Origin: CAZASK01 sp964487845
Lineage (GTDB): Bacteria; Chlamydiota; Chlamydiia; Chlamydiales; FEN-1388
Assembly (NCBI GenBank): GCA_964487845.1
Contig: CAZASK010000001.1
Coordinates: forward strand, 61,136-125,135
Reading direction: 5' to 3'
Length of the DNA stretch: 64,000 bases
Position numbers and translations under genes: made by a program. The notes beneath the pieces were generated by a model, which saw only the letters and a program-made list of their open reading frames with translations, was not told the DNA's origin and did no database searches. Shown here in pieces: positions 9,472 through 18,521 of this stretch. Each line of letters opens with the position of its first letter. Position 1 is the stretch's first letter.

Positions 9472-10950
9472 GTGCGCTATTTTTGGCGACAATGTCCAGC
9501 TTTGCTGTATGGGTTGAGCTGTTATTTAGCCACTCTCGCGGCACTTTCTCCTTCTTGGGTTGTCCTCATGCCCTTGGCGTTTCTTTTTACGGCTGGGTAT
9601 AGGCGCGGTATCCTTGCTTTAGGTTGTGGTCTTGTTACATTTGCTCTTGTCTCTCATTCTGTACAAATACCCAGTGCAGAGCATGAACGTATGGGGGGAG
9701 TAGTAACGGTAGAAGTAGAAGATATTTCCCATGAGACAAAGTATAAAAAACCGATCATCAGTTACCGTGTCAAGGTCATAGAATTTCAGACACGACACGG
9801 GAAATTTCAAAATTTTTCATGTAAGATGGCAGTCAGTGGTGAGAAGGAGCATCTGCAATCAGGAGTGCGGTATACATTTCCTGCTGTCTTGAAGCAACAT
9901 CATACAGCTATATTTTCACTTACCCCTCAACATAGCGCTATCAAGATGACTGAAAGCGGCGGGTCACTTTCCCTTGTCGATATTCGATTTCATGCCAAGC
10001 GTGGTTTTTCACGTTTTCTTGCTCGTGTGATGCCTCCTGGCGAAGCTCGCTCATTTTTGGAAGGGTGTGTGAGCGGCTCATTTCAAGATGCCCAGTTGGT
10101 AGATGCGTTGAAGCGCTTTGGGCTGCAACATATTACCGTGGTATCGGGCTTTCATTTTAGTTTAGTAGCAGCGATCATTGCCTTTTGTCTTGGCCCACTG
10201 ATTTCATGGCGAAGCACATACGTGGTGTTACTTATTATCACCACGTTCTATTTTCTTTTTGTAGGGCCATCGCCTTCTGTTTTACGAGCGTATATTTCGC
10301 TTGCGCTGACCTGTGTAGCAGCTCTTATTGGACGAAAGAGTATTGGGATTAACAATTTGGGAATTGGGCTTCTTGTTGTTTTGGCTTATGATCCAACATA
10401 TGCTCTGCAGCTGGCATTTCAGCTGAGTTTTTTAGCTACTTTTTCGATATTGCTTGTATATCCTTCTATGACTCGGTGGATTGCTAGCTATACTTCATCA
10501 TTTTCTTTCAAACAGCTTCTTCAGCAGGGGATCATTGATCAGGTAGCTTATATCCTGCGTTCATTCTTTATAGACAGTCTTGCGCTTATTTTTGCTGTAC
10601 ATCTCATGGTAGTTCCTGTGCTTCTCTATGTGTATCATAACATTCCGCTTGCTGGAATTGTGTATAACTGTTTTTTCCCTTTTCTTGTGTCTCTTGGGCT
10701 ATTTTTTACGGCGGCTTGTTTGATGCTGTCATGGATTCCTTTTGTTTCCACATGGCTTTTTAATTTGCTGTATCACTATCTAGACATGCTTTTAGGGGTT
10801 ATTTTGTATGCTCCACGCTGTGTAGACGTTGTGTTTCATGTAGAGTCAGTTTCTGCGTTGAGTGTCACTGTTATCCTCTGCGTTGTATCCTACATAGGCA
10901 TGGCAGTCTATGAGCAAGATGATGCTCACGCTATTCTGAAGTGGATATAG
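9472..10950 (+). CDS. comEC: ComEC/Rec2-family DNA-uptake membrane protein
   Basis: Inner-membrane channel for single-stranded DNA during natural transformation. The frame is open from 9223, but residues before 9472 are encoded by a long inverted repeat and do not look like ComEC, so GTG 9472 (product about 492 aa, beginning RYFWRQCPALLYG) is preferred. After a few N-terminal membrane segments there is a soluble OB-like domain, then the competence-domain signature LQHITVVSGFHFSLV followed by about eight hydrophobic segments including VGPSPSVLRAYI. No C-terminal metallo-beta-lactamase domain, which is common in short chlamydial ComEC proteins. No other competence gene is in the window. Confidence 0.85.
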   Translation: MRYFWRQCPALLYGLSCYLATLAALSPSWVVLMPLAFLFTAGYRRGILALGCGLVTFALVSHSVQIPSAEHERMGGVVTVEVEDISHETKYKKPIISYRVKVIEFQTRHGKFQNFSCKMAVSGEKEHLQSGVRYTFPAVLKQHHTAIFSLTPQHSAIKMTESGGSLSLVDIRFHAKRGFSRFLARVMPPGEARSFLEGCVSGSFQDAQLVDALKRFGLQHITVVSGFHFSLVAAIIAFCLGPLISWRSTYVVLLIITTFYFLFVGPSPSVLRAYISLALTCVAALIGRKSIGINNLGIGLLVVLAYDPTYALQLAFQLSFLATFSILLVYPSMTRWIASYTSSFSFKQLLQQGIIDQVAYILRSFFIDSLALIFAVHLMVVPVLLYVYHNIPLAGIVYNCFFPFLVSLGLFFTAACLMLSWIPFVSTWLFNLLYHYLDMLLGVILYAPRCVDVVFHVESVSALSVTVILCVVSYIGMAVYEQDDAHAILKWI

Positions 10951-11000
10951 GAAAATAAAAAATATATCTATTGCTGAAAACAATATTTATCCTTATAAAT

Positions 11001-11032
11001 CACAACCTTGATTTCAAATTCTTGAGGTTGTG
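11001..11032 (+). promoter_or_regulatory. Hairpin burying the Rhs ribosome binding site
   Basis: CACAACCT (11001-11008) pairs perfectly with AGGTTGTG (11025-11032). The right half contains most of the GAGG ribosome binding site (11024-11027) of the Rhs gene starting at ATG 11034. Folding would hide the site and lower translation, so initiation may depend on opening of this hairpin (temperature, a protein or a small RNA). The base pairing is seen; the regulatory role is inferred. Confidence 0.5.
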
Positions 11033-11033
11033 T

Positions 11034-14000
11034 ATGTGGTCGACGTTGCGTTCTGGTGTGCTTTTTCTTTTAATCGGGCTTTTTTCTCTCGTGCATCTGG
11101 TGGCTGTAGATGCTGAACCTACTTCTCTGGTGAATCTTCTATCAACACCGAGTTCTGTGACCAACCAATCGGTGAATGTGATCACAGGTGATTTTATTTT
11201 TTCTTCAGTGGACTATGCTCTTACAGGGCCTGATCCATATGTGTTGGGGCGTTCATACTCAAGCTCGAATAAAAAATTATCGAATTTAGGAAAAGGCTGG
11301 AGCTTTCATCACGGATTAAAACTGCAGGTGTATCAGCCTGAAGGAATTAATTTTACAAAAGACGCCGCAGACCAAGATTTTTGGGATTTATTGGCTCAGC
11401 ACGATGAGGAAGAGGCTCTTGTTGATGATGAGGAATCGGAAGAGGAACTTATCGATGAAGTCGACGATCTTGACCCTGAGCTGTTGGCTGTTGAAGAAGC
11501 TTTTTTAGACGGACTTTTTGATGGAGAAGAAAAGGCGCCTCCATATGCTCATAGAAATCCATATACAATTGCAACCGTAGAAGAATCTGGAGGCGGTCAG
11601 CTCTTATATAAGGGACAAGGAAGAGCGCACTGCTTTAAGCCGATTATAAAAAAAACAGGGTGGACAAATGCAACCGGAGGAGTCATCTCCGGACAGAACA
11701 ATATCAAAAATACATGGGTGCATTTTGATAAAAAACATGATCGCTGGTTAGTAAAAGATGGTGATGGATCAATTCGTCTGTATGCAAGAAAATGCAATCA
11801 GAGAAAGCATTGTCATGATGAGGGGCGCTATAACCATCACTACCGCGATTATTTATTGCGAGAGGTTCGTAAGCCGAGTGGAAACAGAGTCCACTACAGT
11901 TATAACAAACGCTACCATCTTACAGGAGTCAAAACGTACAACCGGCTGAAAAGCAAAGTATTGAGTTGGGTTGCATTTCATCATAAAAGCGGCAAAGCTT
12001 GGAAAAAAAGCCCTAGCCTTCCTGTAGTGACAAGTGATGGGAAGTCGTGTGCCTTTCAGCATCAATGGTTAAAGGGAAAAAAATACGCTGTGAAAGCAGT
12101 TGTCAAACCCCTTGCGCCTATCGAAAAAATCAGCTATTCGAAAAATGAGAAGGTGCGAAAGATCTTCCAAAAAGATCATTTTATTGAAAATTATTATTAT
12201 GGCCTCGATCCCGCGCATCCATGTCGAAAATCAAATATAGGCAAGGTAGTCTTTCAAAAGTCTCCAGCAGGACTTGCTGGCAAGTCAATATCGACACATC
12301 GCTATTGGTATGAGGATGGCCACACTACTGTTGCTGATGCTCATGGAAATAAGAATCACTATTTTTACAACAAGCACAAACGTCTTACGCGTATCGAGAA
12401 AAAAGATCATGCAGGGCATCTTCTCATGGCAGAAGAGTATCGCTGGGGCGAGGATGAAGATGAAGGCAACTTGACAGTACACACTGTCTTCAATGAAAAG
12501 AACAAACCTGTCTTTGCGAAAGTATATCACTATGACGATAGACACAATGTCATCAAAGAAGAGCAATATGGCTCATTTTCTGGTTCAGGAAATCCTCTTG
12601 AGCTCAAACAGGGGAAGCCAACAGGCGAGAAAATAACTCATCACTCAGCCTATTCGAACACAAGCTTTAATCTCAAAAAGTCACATACTGATCTTCACGG
12701 TAATAAAACCTATTTTTGTTATAAGCCGCACACCAATCTTCTTACTGCTTCTTTTGCCTGTGAGGGAAAAGCAATCCGTAAGCGCCATTTTTTTCATCAT
12801 AATAGCGCGGGCATTGTTATAGAAGAAATTGTAGATGATGGAACATCTACTCGCAAAAGTAACCTCACAGGTGTCTCACAAAGAAAAATAAGAAAAATTA
12901 AGCCAAGGCAGTCGCGTCCTCACTATGGAGAGCCCGAAATCATCGAAGAGTGGGCCTATGATCCTGCGGCACAAGCAGAAGTCAAGCTGAAAACAATCGT
13001 CCATGCATTTGACAAAAGAGGGCTTGTCATCTCCAAAAAGACTTATGATCAAAATGGAGATTTCGAGGCAGAGACCATTTTTGGATATGATGACAAGGAG
13101 CGGCTCACCTATACCAAAGATCCACTCGGACAGGAGATCTTCTGTAGGTATGACGACTTTGGAAAGATGGTGTCGCAAAGAGGCCCTCGCCAGGATGTGG
13201 AGACTCGCTTTACATACGATGTGATGGGAAGGCTTGTCCGATCAGAAGAGCAGTTTGGCTCGACAATCTTAGCTACTACGTTTCAGTATAACGACCTCGG
13301 TCAAAAAGTTGCTTCCACAGATCCTCAAGGCAATACCACATCATATGAATATGATGCGTTAGGCCGCATGACAAAAATTACTTTGCCTTCTGTTGCAGAC
13401 GAAGAGGGGCGTCTTGTTGTGAGTAGCCAAAGCTTTGCCTATCACAACATGGGACTTGAAGTTGTCAACACAGACGAGTTTGGCCGTGTGACAACGCGCA
13501 TCATGAATAGCCGTGGCCAGCCACTCAAAGAGACCTTCGCCGACAACACAACAAAGTCATACCGCTATGACGCAAGTGGCAATCTGATAACAGAGGTGGC
13601 AACGAATGGCCTTGTCACGAACTATCGCTACGACTATCAAAATCGCATCATCGAAGTTGTTCAGCAATTGGGGTCATTTCATTCCATAAAGACGATGCGC
13701 TACGACGCGAACAACCTTCTTGAGGAGGTCTCTCCGACAGGCGAGAAGATCAACTATGAGTATGACTTTGCAGGAAGAAAAATAGCCTCTACAGTGAGTT
13801 CGCCAGATGGTCTTTTGGTGAAGAAGACAACTTTTCACTATGACGCCTCTGGCAGGATGAAAGAAGAACGTAGTCTTCAAGAGGGAGGCTTTCTTGCTAA
13901 GGTCTATGGCTATGACGCTCTCGATCGCGTCATCTCTGAAGAAATTCTCGATGACAAAGGCGTCCTCTACAGCGTCCGCTACCAAAGCTATGATGCCGCG

Positions 14001-16694
14001 GGTAATGTCTCTTCGAGTACGACCTCTGTGAATGGCAAGCTCTCTACCACGACCACCACCTATGATGGCCACGGCGTCCCTATCGTGATCTCTGATGCCC
14101 TTGGCAACAGCGCCACCACCTCTATCGACTACTTTTATCCTCTCACGACAGGACAGCATGTCATCAAAAAGAGGATGCAAGATCCATTAGGCACGGTGAC
14201 AGAGGAGATCTTGAATCCGCAGGGCAACATTGCAGAGGTGATACGCTTCGATCCTTTCGGTAAAAAAATCGCTCATAAAAAGCTCTACTATGACGCCTCT
14301 GGAAACAATGTAAAAATCATCGAGTTTGCGATCTCTGACGCTTCTGAAAAAGAGATCGTAACAGAGCTTGCCTATGGCCCAATGCGAAGAATAGAGAGCA
14401 TTACTTTAGCGGCAGGAACTCCAGAAGCAAAGAAGACCTCTCTTTTTTATAACATCCTCGGCCAGCATGCGTCTACTCTTCATCCCAGCGGCAGCTGGAT
14501 AGAGACTGTGTATGATGAGAAGGGAAGAGTATCCCGTAGCAGCGGCACAGGCTTCGACTACAGCTTTCTCTATGACGCCAAAGATCGCGTGACAGAGGCA
14601 AAAAATGAGCTGACAGGACAGGCTACAGCGCGCTCCTATAACGGTCTTGGGCAGCTGACAGAAGAGACCTTAGAGACCGGGCTTACCATGCGCTATCAGT
14701 ATGATACGAGTTGCCGCCTCAGCGGCATTCTCTTGCCTGATGACTCGCAGATTGCCTATTCCTACACGCCTGCTCATCTTGCGAAGGTGAGCCGTCTCTC
14801 TTCTGATCTTCAGGAGCGCTACAGCTATGAAATCCAGTCGAGAGATCTCTCTGGCTTTGTCCAGTCTGTGCGCCTACCTAATAACAGCATCCTCTCTTGC
14901 CAAAGAGATGCGGCCTCCCGGCTGACTTCGCTTACTCATACACACCTGAGTCAGCATCTTGAAGCGTATGACCCTGTTGGAAATCTGCTTTCTGTGCGTA
15001 GTGAAGATCGAGAAGGCATGCTCCAGGAGAGCTTTACCTATGATGCCTTGTCGCAGCTGACCTCCGAGCCTTCCCACACCTACCGCTATGACTCTCTGCA
15101 CAATCGTCTTCAAAAAGATGACAACGCCTATCAAGTCAACAGCTTGCATTCTCTCTTGTCATCGGGTGTTGCCACCTTCACCTATGATGCCTCTGGTAAC
15201 CGTACAGTCAAAGAAACAGATGGCAGTAAAACCTTCTATCACTATGACGCCCTGGATCGACTGATCTCAGTCACAACAGAGCAGGGGAGCGTCACCTATA
15301 GCTACGACGCCTTTCATAGGCGTATCAAAAGTGTAAGCGATGCAGGGGCATCTCTCTACCTGTATCAGCAGGATAATGAGATCGGGTGTGTTGACACCTC
15401 TGGATCCATCCGTGAACTACGCGTGTTAGCAGAAGGCCTTGGTGCTGAAATCGGAGCCTCTATTGCCTTTGAGTTGGATAGCACGCCCTATGTTCCTGTC
15501 CATGACTACAGAGGCAATGTGGCTCTTCTCACGAATATGGACAACGAGCCTGTGGAGTGGTATCGCTATACGGCTTTTGGCGAAGAGACGCGCTATGGTG
15601 AGAAAACTGTAAACCCCTGGCGCTTTTCTTCAAAAAGAGTGGACGAGGAGACGAAGCTCGTCTACTTCGGCAGGCGCTACTACGATCCTGACATTGGCAA
15701 GTGGCTGACACAAGATCCTCTTGGGCTCAAAGCGGGTCCCAACCTCTACGCCTATGTGTGCAATGCCCCGCTGACGCACTTCGACCTCTATGGCTTGGAG
15801 GCGGTGGCGGCAGATGTGAAAAAAGATGAAAGAGGATTTTTTAGAAGATGTGGGGATGCTATTTCTTCTGCTTTTTCATCTGTTGGGTCAGCGATGAAGC
15901 GATATATGTGTTCTCTCACAGAGGCTGCTTGGCACCATATAATTCCTCTTGAATTTGGAGGTTTCAAAGGGACTGTTTCAAATTTTTTAAGAGATCAGGC
16001 GGGAATGTCGCAGCGTCCTCGAGATGGCTCACAAGTAAAGTGTATCTACGAAAATCCAAACGCAGAAAGCTTGAAAGATCCTTATAAGTATAAAATGATT
16101 GGAAATGGCATGCTAACAGAGCTTGCGGAATTTGTAGAGACATGTACAGCACAGATTATCGATGAAGATCGAGCAACATTTGCAAAGATCTATGTCATAT
16201 ATGGAGCAACGCATGGATTTTTAAGCGATCTCATAGAAGCTTGTATGAACAAGTTATGCATCCCTACTCACTCGTCGCGAATAGTAACCGACCTTGCTAT
16301 CTCTATTCACGATGAATGTGAGGCTAAAGGAGTGCGATATGAAATTCATGGCATTGGCCATAGCCAGGGAGGAGCAATTATGTATGCTGGTATACAGGCA
16401 GTATCCAAAGATATTCAGAGCAATACGACACTGTATCTCATTGGATCTGCGACGAATGGGATGAAAAAGTGTGGCTTGAGTAACGTCCATAACTATGTGA
16501 GTAAGATGGATTGGGTGCCGTGGATTGCATCGCCGCTTGGATCCTTAATAGGAACATTAAGAGGAGCGATTAAGTATTATGGAGATTTTAAACATGTTCC
16601 ATTTTCAACACATTTTTTTGATAGTTATGATTATAAGACAGCTAGGGAAGCTATTAACGATCATATTAACGGTGAAAATGGGGTGAGTAGATGA
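11034..16694 (+). CDS. Exported Rhs/YD-repeat polymorphic toxin with lipase-like C-terminal tip
   Basis: 1886-aa giant protein. ATG 11034 is preferred over TTG 10971: GAGG lies six bases upstream and the product starts with a signal peptide (hydrophobic core VLFLLIGLFSLVHLV). The N-terminal region resembles DUF6531-type Rhs starts; an acidic stretch lies near residues 125-165. From about residue 650 to 1540 there are many YD repeats of the YDALGR / YRYDASGNL type. The Rhs core ends with RRYYDPDIGKWLTQDPLGL and NLYAYVCNAP, then FDLYGLE at about 1588. The remaining 300 residues are a distinct tip with GHSQGG (Ser 1777), an Asp at 1826 in KMDWVPW and His at 1854/1860, fitting an alpha/beta-hydrolase triad; it recalls chlamydial DUF687 proteins. 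The tip is visibly more AT-rich than the core. It overlaps the next lipoprotein gene by ATGA. Confidence 0.88.
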   Translation: MWSTLRSGVLFLLIGLFSLVHLVAVDAEPTSLVNLLSTPSSVTNQSVNVITGDFIFSSVDYALTGPDPYVLGRSYSSSNKKLSNLGKGWSFHHGLKLQVYQPEGINFTKDAADQDFWDLLAQHDEEEALVDDEESEEELIDEVDDLDPELLAVEEAFLDGLFDGEEKAPPYAHRNPYTIATVEESGGGQLLYKGQGRAHCFKPIIKKTGWTNATGGVISGQNNIKNTWVHFDKKHDRWLVKDGDGSIRLYARKCNQRKHCHDEGRYNHHYRDYLLREVRKPSGNRVHYSYNKRYHLTGVKTYNRLKSKVLSWVAFHHKSGKAWKKSPSLPVVTSDGKSCAFQHQWLKGKKYAVKAVVKPLAPIEKISYSKNEKVRKIFQKDHFIENYYYGLDPAHPCRKSNIGKVVFQKSPAGLAGKSISTHRYWYEDGHTTVADAHGNKNHYFYNKHKRLTRIEKKDHAGHLLMAEEYRWGEDEDEGNLTVHTVFNEKNKPVFAKVYHYDDRHNVIKEEQYGSFSGSGNPLELKQGKPTGEKITHHSAYSNTSFNLKKSHTDLHGNKTYFCYKPHTNLLTASFACEGKAIRKRHFFHHNSAGIVIEEIVDDGTSTRKSNLTGVSQRKIRKIKPRQSRPHYGEPEIIEEWAYDPAAQAEVKLKTIVHAFDKRGLVISKKTYDQNGDFEAETIFGYDDKERLTYTKDPLGQEIFCRYDDFGKMVSQRGPRQDVETRFTYDVMGRLVRSEEQFGSTILATTFQYNDLGQKVASTDPQGNTTSYEYDALGRMTKITLPSVADEEGRLVVSSQSFAYHNMGLEVVNTDEFGRVTTRIMNSRGQPLKETFADNTTKSYRYDASGNLITEVATNGLVTNYRYDYQNRIIEVVQQLGSFHSIKTMRYDANNLLEEVSPTGEKINYEYDFAGRKIASTVSSPDGLLVKKTTFHYDASGRMKEERSLQEGGFLAKVYGYDALDRVISEEILDDKGVLYSVRYQSYDAAGNVSSSTTSVNGKLSTTTTTYDGHGVPIVISDALGNSATTSIDYFYPLTTGQHVIKKRMQDPLGTVTEEILNPQGNIAEVIRFDPFGKKIAHKKLYYDASGNNVKIIEFAISDASEKEIVTELAYGPMRRIESITLAAGTPEAKKTSLFYNILGQHASTLHPSGSWIETVYDEKGRVSRSSGTGFDYSFLYDAKDRVTEAKNELTGQATARSYNGLGQLTEETLETGLTMRYQYDTSCRLSGILLPDDSQIAYSYTPAHLAKVSRLSSDLQERYSYEIQSRDLSGFVQSVRLPNNSILSCQRDAASRLTSLTHTHLSQHLEAYDPVGNLLSVRSEDREGMLQESFTYDALSQLTSEPSHTYRYDSLHNRLQKDDNAYQVNSLHSLLSSGVATFTYDASGNRTVKETDGSKTFYHYDALDRLISVTTEQGSVTYSYDAFHRRIKSVSDAGASLYLYQQDNEIGCVDTSGSIRELRVLAEGLGAEIGASIAFELDSTPYVPVHDYRGNVALLTNMDNEPVEWYRYTAFGEETRYGEKTVNPWRFSSKRVDEETKLVYFGRRYYDPDIGKWLTQDPLGLKAGPNLYAYVCNAPLTHFDLYGLEAVAADVKKDERGFFRRCGDAISSAFSSVGSAMKRYMCSLTEAAWHHIIPLEFGGFKGTVSNFLRDQAGMSQRPRDGSQVKCIYENPNAESLKDPYKYKMIGNGMLTELAEFVETCTAQIIDEDRATFAKIYVIYGATHGFLSDLIEACMNKLCIPTHSSRIVTDLAISIHDECEAKGVRYEIHGIGHSQGGAIMYAGIQAVSKDIQSNTTLYLIGSATNGMKKCGLSNVHNYVSKMDWVPWIASPLGSLIGTLRGAIKYYGDFKHVPFSTHFFDSYDYKTAREAINDHINGENGVSR

Positions 16695-17227
16695 TTAAAT
16701 TATTGACGGTGATTATTCTGTTGTTGAGTTGTTTTTCTTGTTTAGATATTGACATGGCGCCGCATGAACGTGCTTTATATCGTATTGTAAATAAGCAAGA
16801 TAGTAAATTTCGGAAAAAAGGATTTATTCCTATAGGAAGGGGAGGTCGGTTTTATCCAATTGTTGATACTATTTATATGGCGTATATCACAACCAAATAT
16901 CGTTTTAAAACAATCGATGAAGTGAGAAGTTTTTTTGTGCCTCTTTTTGAAGAATACTTACAGCCACTCAATGATGAGGCGTCTATTAGGCCATATCTCC
17001 AAAATTATCCATTAGACGCAAGGCATTTAGAGCTGGCCATTCGTTTTGCTGAAGCTGATGATAGCCATGTTCAGCTACCGTGGATTAGTAATGTGTCTAC
17101 GACGAAATATGGAGATATTGTCTATATGGTTCAAGAGCCAAATAAACAAGGTAGGACAGTAATACATAGAGAAACGTTTGAGGAAGCAAAACGCATTCTT
17201 GCTCAACAAAATATGAAACATGAGTAG
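16691..17227 (+). CDS. Small lipoprotein, candidate immunity protein 1
   Basis: 178 aa. The N-terminus MIKLLTVIILLLSC is a lipoprotein signal with lipobox LLSC (Cys 14 or 18 as lipid anchor). The mature part contains ALYRIVNKQDSKFRKKGF, YRFKTIDEVRSFF, EEYLQPLN and a C-terminal ETFEEAKRILAQQN. Family not recognised. Its start overlaps the Rhs stop as ATGA, so the two are translationally coupled, and it is homologous to the next gene. A surface or periplasmic lipoprotein directly after a lipase-tipped toxin suggests an immunity protein, as known for other antibacterial lipases; this is inference. Confidence 0.75.
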   Translation: MIKLLTVIILLLSCFSCLDIDMAPHERALYRIVNKQDSKFRKKGFIPIGRGGRFYPIVDTIYMAYITTKYRFKTIDEVRSFFVPLFEEYLQPLNDEASIRPYLQNYPLDARHLELAIRFAEADDSHVQLPWISNVSTTKYGDIVYMVQEPNKQGRTVIHRETFEEAKRILAQQNMKHE

Positions 17228-17295
17228 TGAAAGAGAATATGCAAATTTCTTGTGTGCTAGAAGGTGTTGGGGGCTCAAGACGGTTGACATTGATC

Positions 17296-17826
17296 ATGAA
17301 GCTGCTCGTGTGTCTTGCGATAGTATTGAATCTTGTTGCATGTTTTGATATTGAAACAGAGTCTCATGTACGCGCATTATATCGAGTTGTAAATCACCAG
17401 GATAATAAATTTCGAAAAAAGGGATTTACACGGAGTGCTTATGGAGGACGATGGTATTCTACCATTCATGAAATTAGCCTGGAATATACAACAACACAGT
17501 ATCGATTCCAGACGATCGATGAGATAAGAAAGTTTTTTATTCCTCTTGTTGAAGAATATTTACAGCCATTGAATGAAGAGCGGTCTATCCGGCCATATTT
17601 GAGCAATTTTCCATTCGATACGAATAACTTAGAGCTGGGGATTACTTTTTATGATCTTGATAGAATGAGATTACAGATTCCATGGATATGTTATGTATCA
17701 AGTATTGAGGGGAAAATAGTGTATTTCGGTTTACATCCCGGTAAACAAACAACTACATTATTGTATTCCGAAACGTTTGAGGAAGCAAAACGCATTCTCG
17801 CGGAACAAAATATCAAAGGAGAATAG
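17296..17826 (+). CDS. Small lipoprotein, candidate immunity protein 2 (paralogue of the previous gene)
   Basis: 176 aa from ATG 17296; upstream residues in the open frame (from 17227) do not resemble a signal. MKLLVCLAIVLNLVAC is a lipoprotein signal with lipobox LVAC. The mature part mirrors the preceding gene: HVRALYRVVNHQDNKFRKKGF, FQTIDEIRKFF, EEYLQPLNEERSIRPYL and ETFEEAKRILAEQN. The pair is therefore a tandem duplication that has since diverged. A second immunity gene may protect against a variant toxin tip. Function inferred from position only. Confidence 0.75.
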   Translation: MKLLVCLAIVLNLVACFDIETESHVRALYRVVNHQDNKFRKKGFTRSAYGGRWYSTIHEISLEYTTTQYRFQTIDEIRKFFIPLVEEYLQPLNEERSIRPYLSNFPFDTNNLELGITFYDLDRMRLQIPWICYVSSIEGKIVYFGLHPGKQTTTLLYSETFEEAKRILAEQNIKGE

Positions 17827-17833
17827 TGAATAT

Positions 17834-18409
17834 ATGAAGATGACATATCTATTATTAGGGGCGTGTGTGGGTGGAGCATTATTGCTCTGGTCATGTTGTG
17901 GGAAATCAGGCTCAAAAGAAAGTATACAGGTGTCCTATGCGCTAGAAGACTTTGGGAAAGCTTCGGCAAGGCGTTGTGGTTTAAAATTTCTCCTGGAGGG
18001 GAGTTTAACTCGTGGCACAACCTTTCGACATGCACTTTTATATACGAGTAATAGGACGATCACGCTGAATCAAGGAAGATTGCTAGCAGCGCCCATTGCA
18101 GTAGAATATCTACAACTAAATTGTATAAATAGTGACTTAGAGAAAAACATCTTGCGAGACCATAATTTGGTGCATCACTCAAATGTCAAAAAAGCAATAC
18201 CAGAAATTGCGATTCAGCATATCTCATTTCGTATCGCCTTTTGGGATAAAAATAACAATCGGCCGCCAGCTCCATTTTTAGCAGAGATTCATTTCTTTGA
18301 TGGGAAATTTCACTACTATGAAGCAAATCCACATACGCAAGCGCTACAGCTCGTCTTTGAAGAATCGTATGAAGATGGCTTGAAGTTCTGGGATACTTAC
18401 AAACAATAA
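17834..18409 (+). CDS. Lipoprotein, third member of the Rhs-associated cluster
   Basis: 191 aa from ATG 17834, preferred because MKMTYLLLGACVGGALLLWSC gives a proper lipoprotein signal (LWSC lipobox); the longer frame from 17777 adds non-signal residues. The mature part has VEYLQLNC, a KFHYYEANPHTQALQLVF strand and FEESYEDGLKFWDTY, faintly echoing the EEYLQ and ETFEEAKRIL blocks of the two genes before it. It may be a distant relative and a further immunity or accessory protein. A strong hairpin follows, so it probably ends the Rhs transcript. Confidence 0.7.
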   Translation: MKMTYLLLGACVGGALLLWSCCGKSGSKESIQVSYALEDFGKASARRCGLKFLLEGSLTRGTTFRHALLYTSNRTITLNQGRLLAAPIAVEYLQLNCINSDLEKNILRDHNLVHHSNVKKAIPEIAIQHISFRIAFWDKNNNRPPAPFLAEIHFFDGKFHYYEANPHTQALQLVFEESYEDGLKFWDTYKQ

Positions 18410-18410
18410 T

Positions 18411-18454
18411 CATTTTTCAAGCCTTGCTTCTAGATGTGTCTTTCTTGAAAAATG
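18411..18454. terminator. Bidirectional hairpin after the Rhs cluster
   Basis: CATTTTTCAAG (18411-18421) and CTTGAAAAATG (18444-18454) form a perfect 11-bp stem around a 22-base loop, immediately after the third lipoprotein gene and before the convergent acetyltransferase gene. Likely a shared terminator, though AT-rich and without a separate U-run. Confidence 0.5.
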
Positions 18455-18521
18455 TGGAGAGTGTATCGAGATGCGTCGTCGAAAGTACGTTGATGGGACA
18501 CAAGCAGCTTTTGAAAGAGAT

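Noticed and set aside
13674..14180. Long antisense frame within the Rhs core.
   Set aside because: Arises from the biased codons of YD repeats; composition is arginine/isoleucine-rich nonsense without a ribosome binding site.
15931..15965. WHHIIPLEFGG in the Rhs tip considered as an HNH-nuclease motif.
   Set aside because: No following Asn/His residues at HNH spacing, while the GHSQGG lipase motif and its partners explain the rest of the tip.
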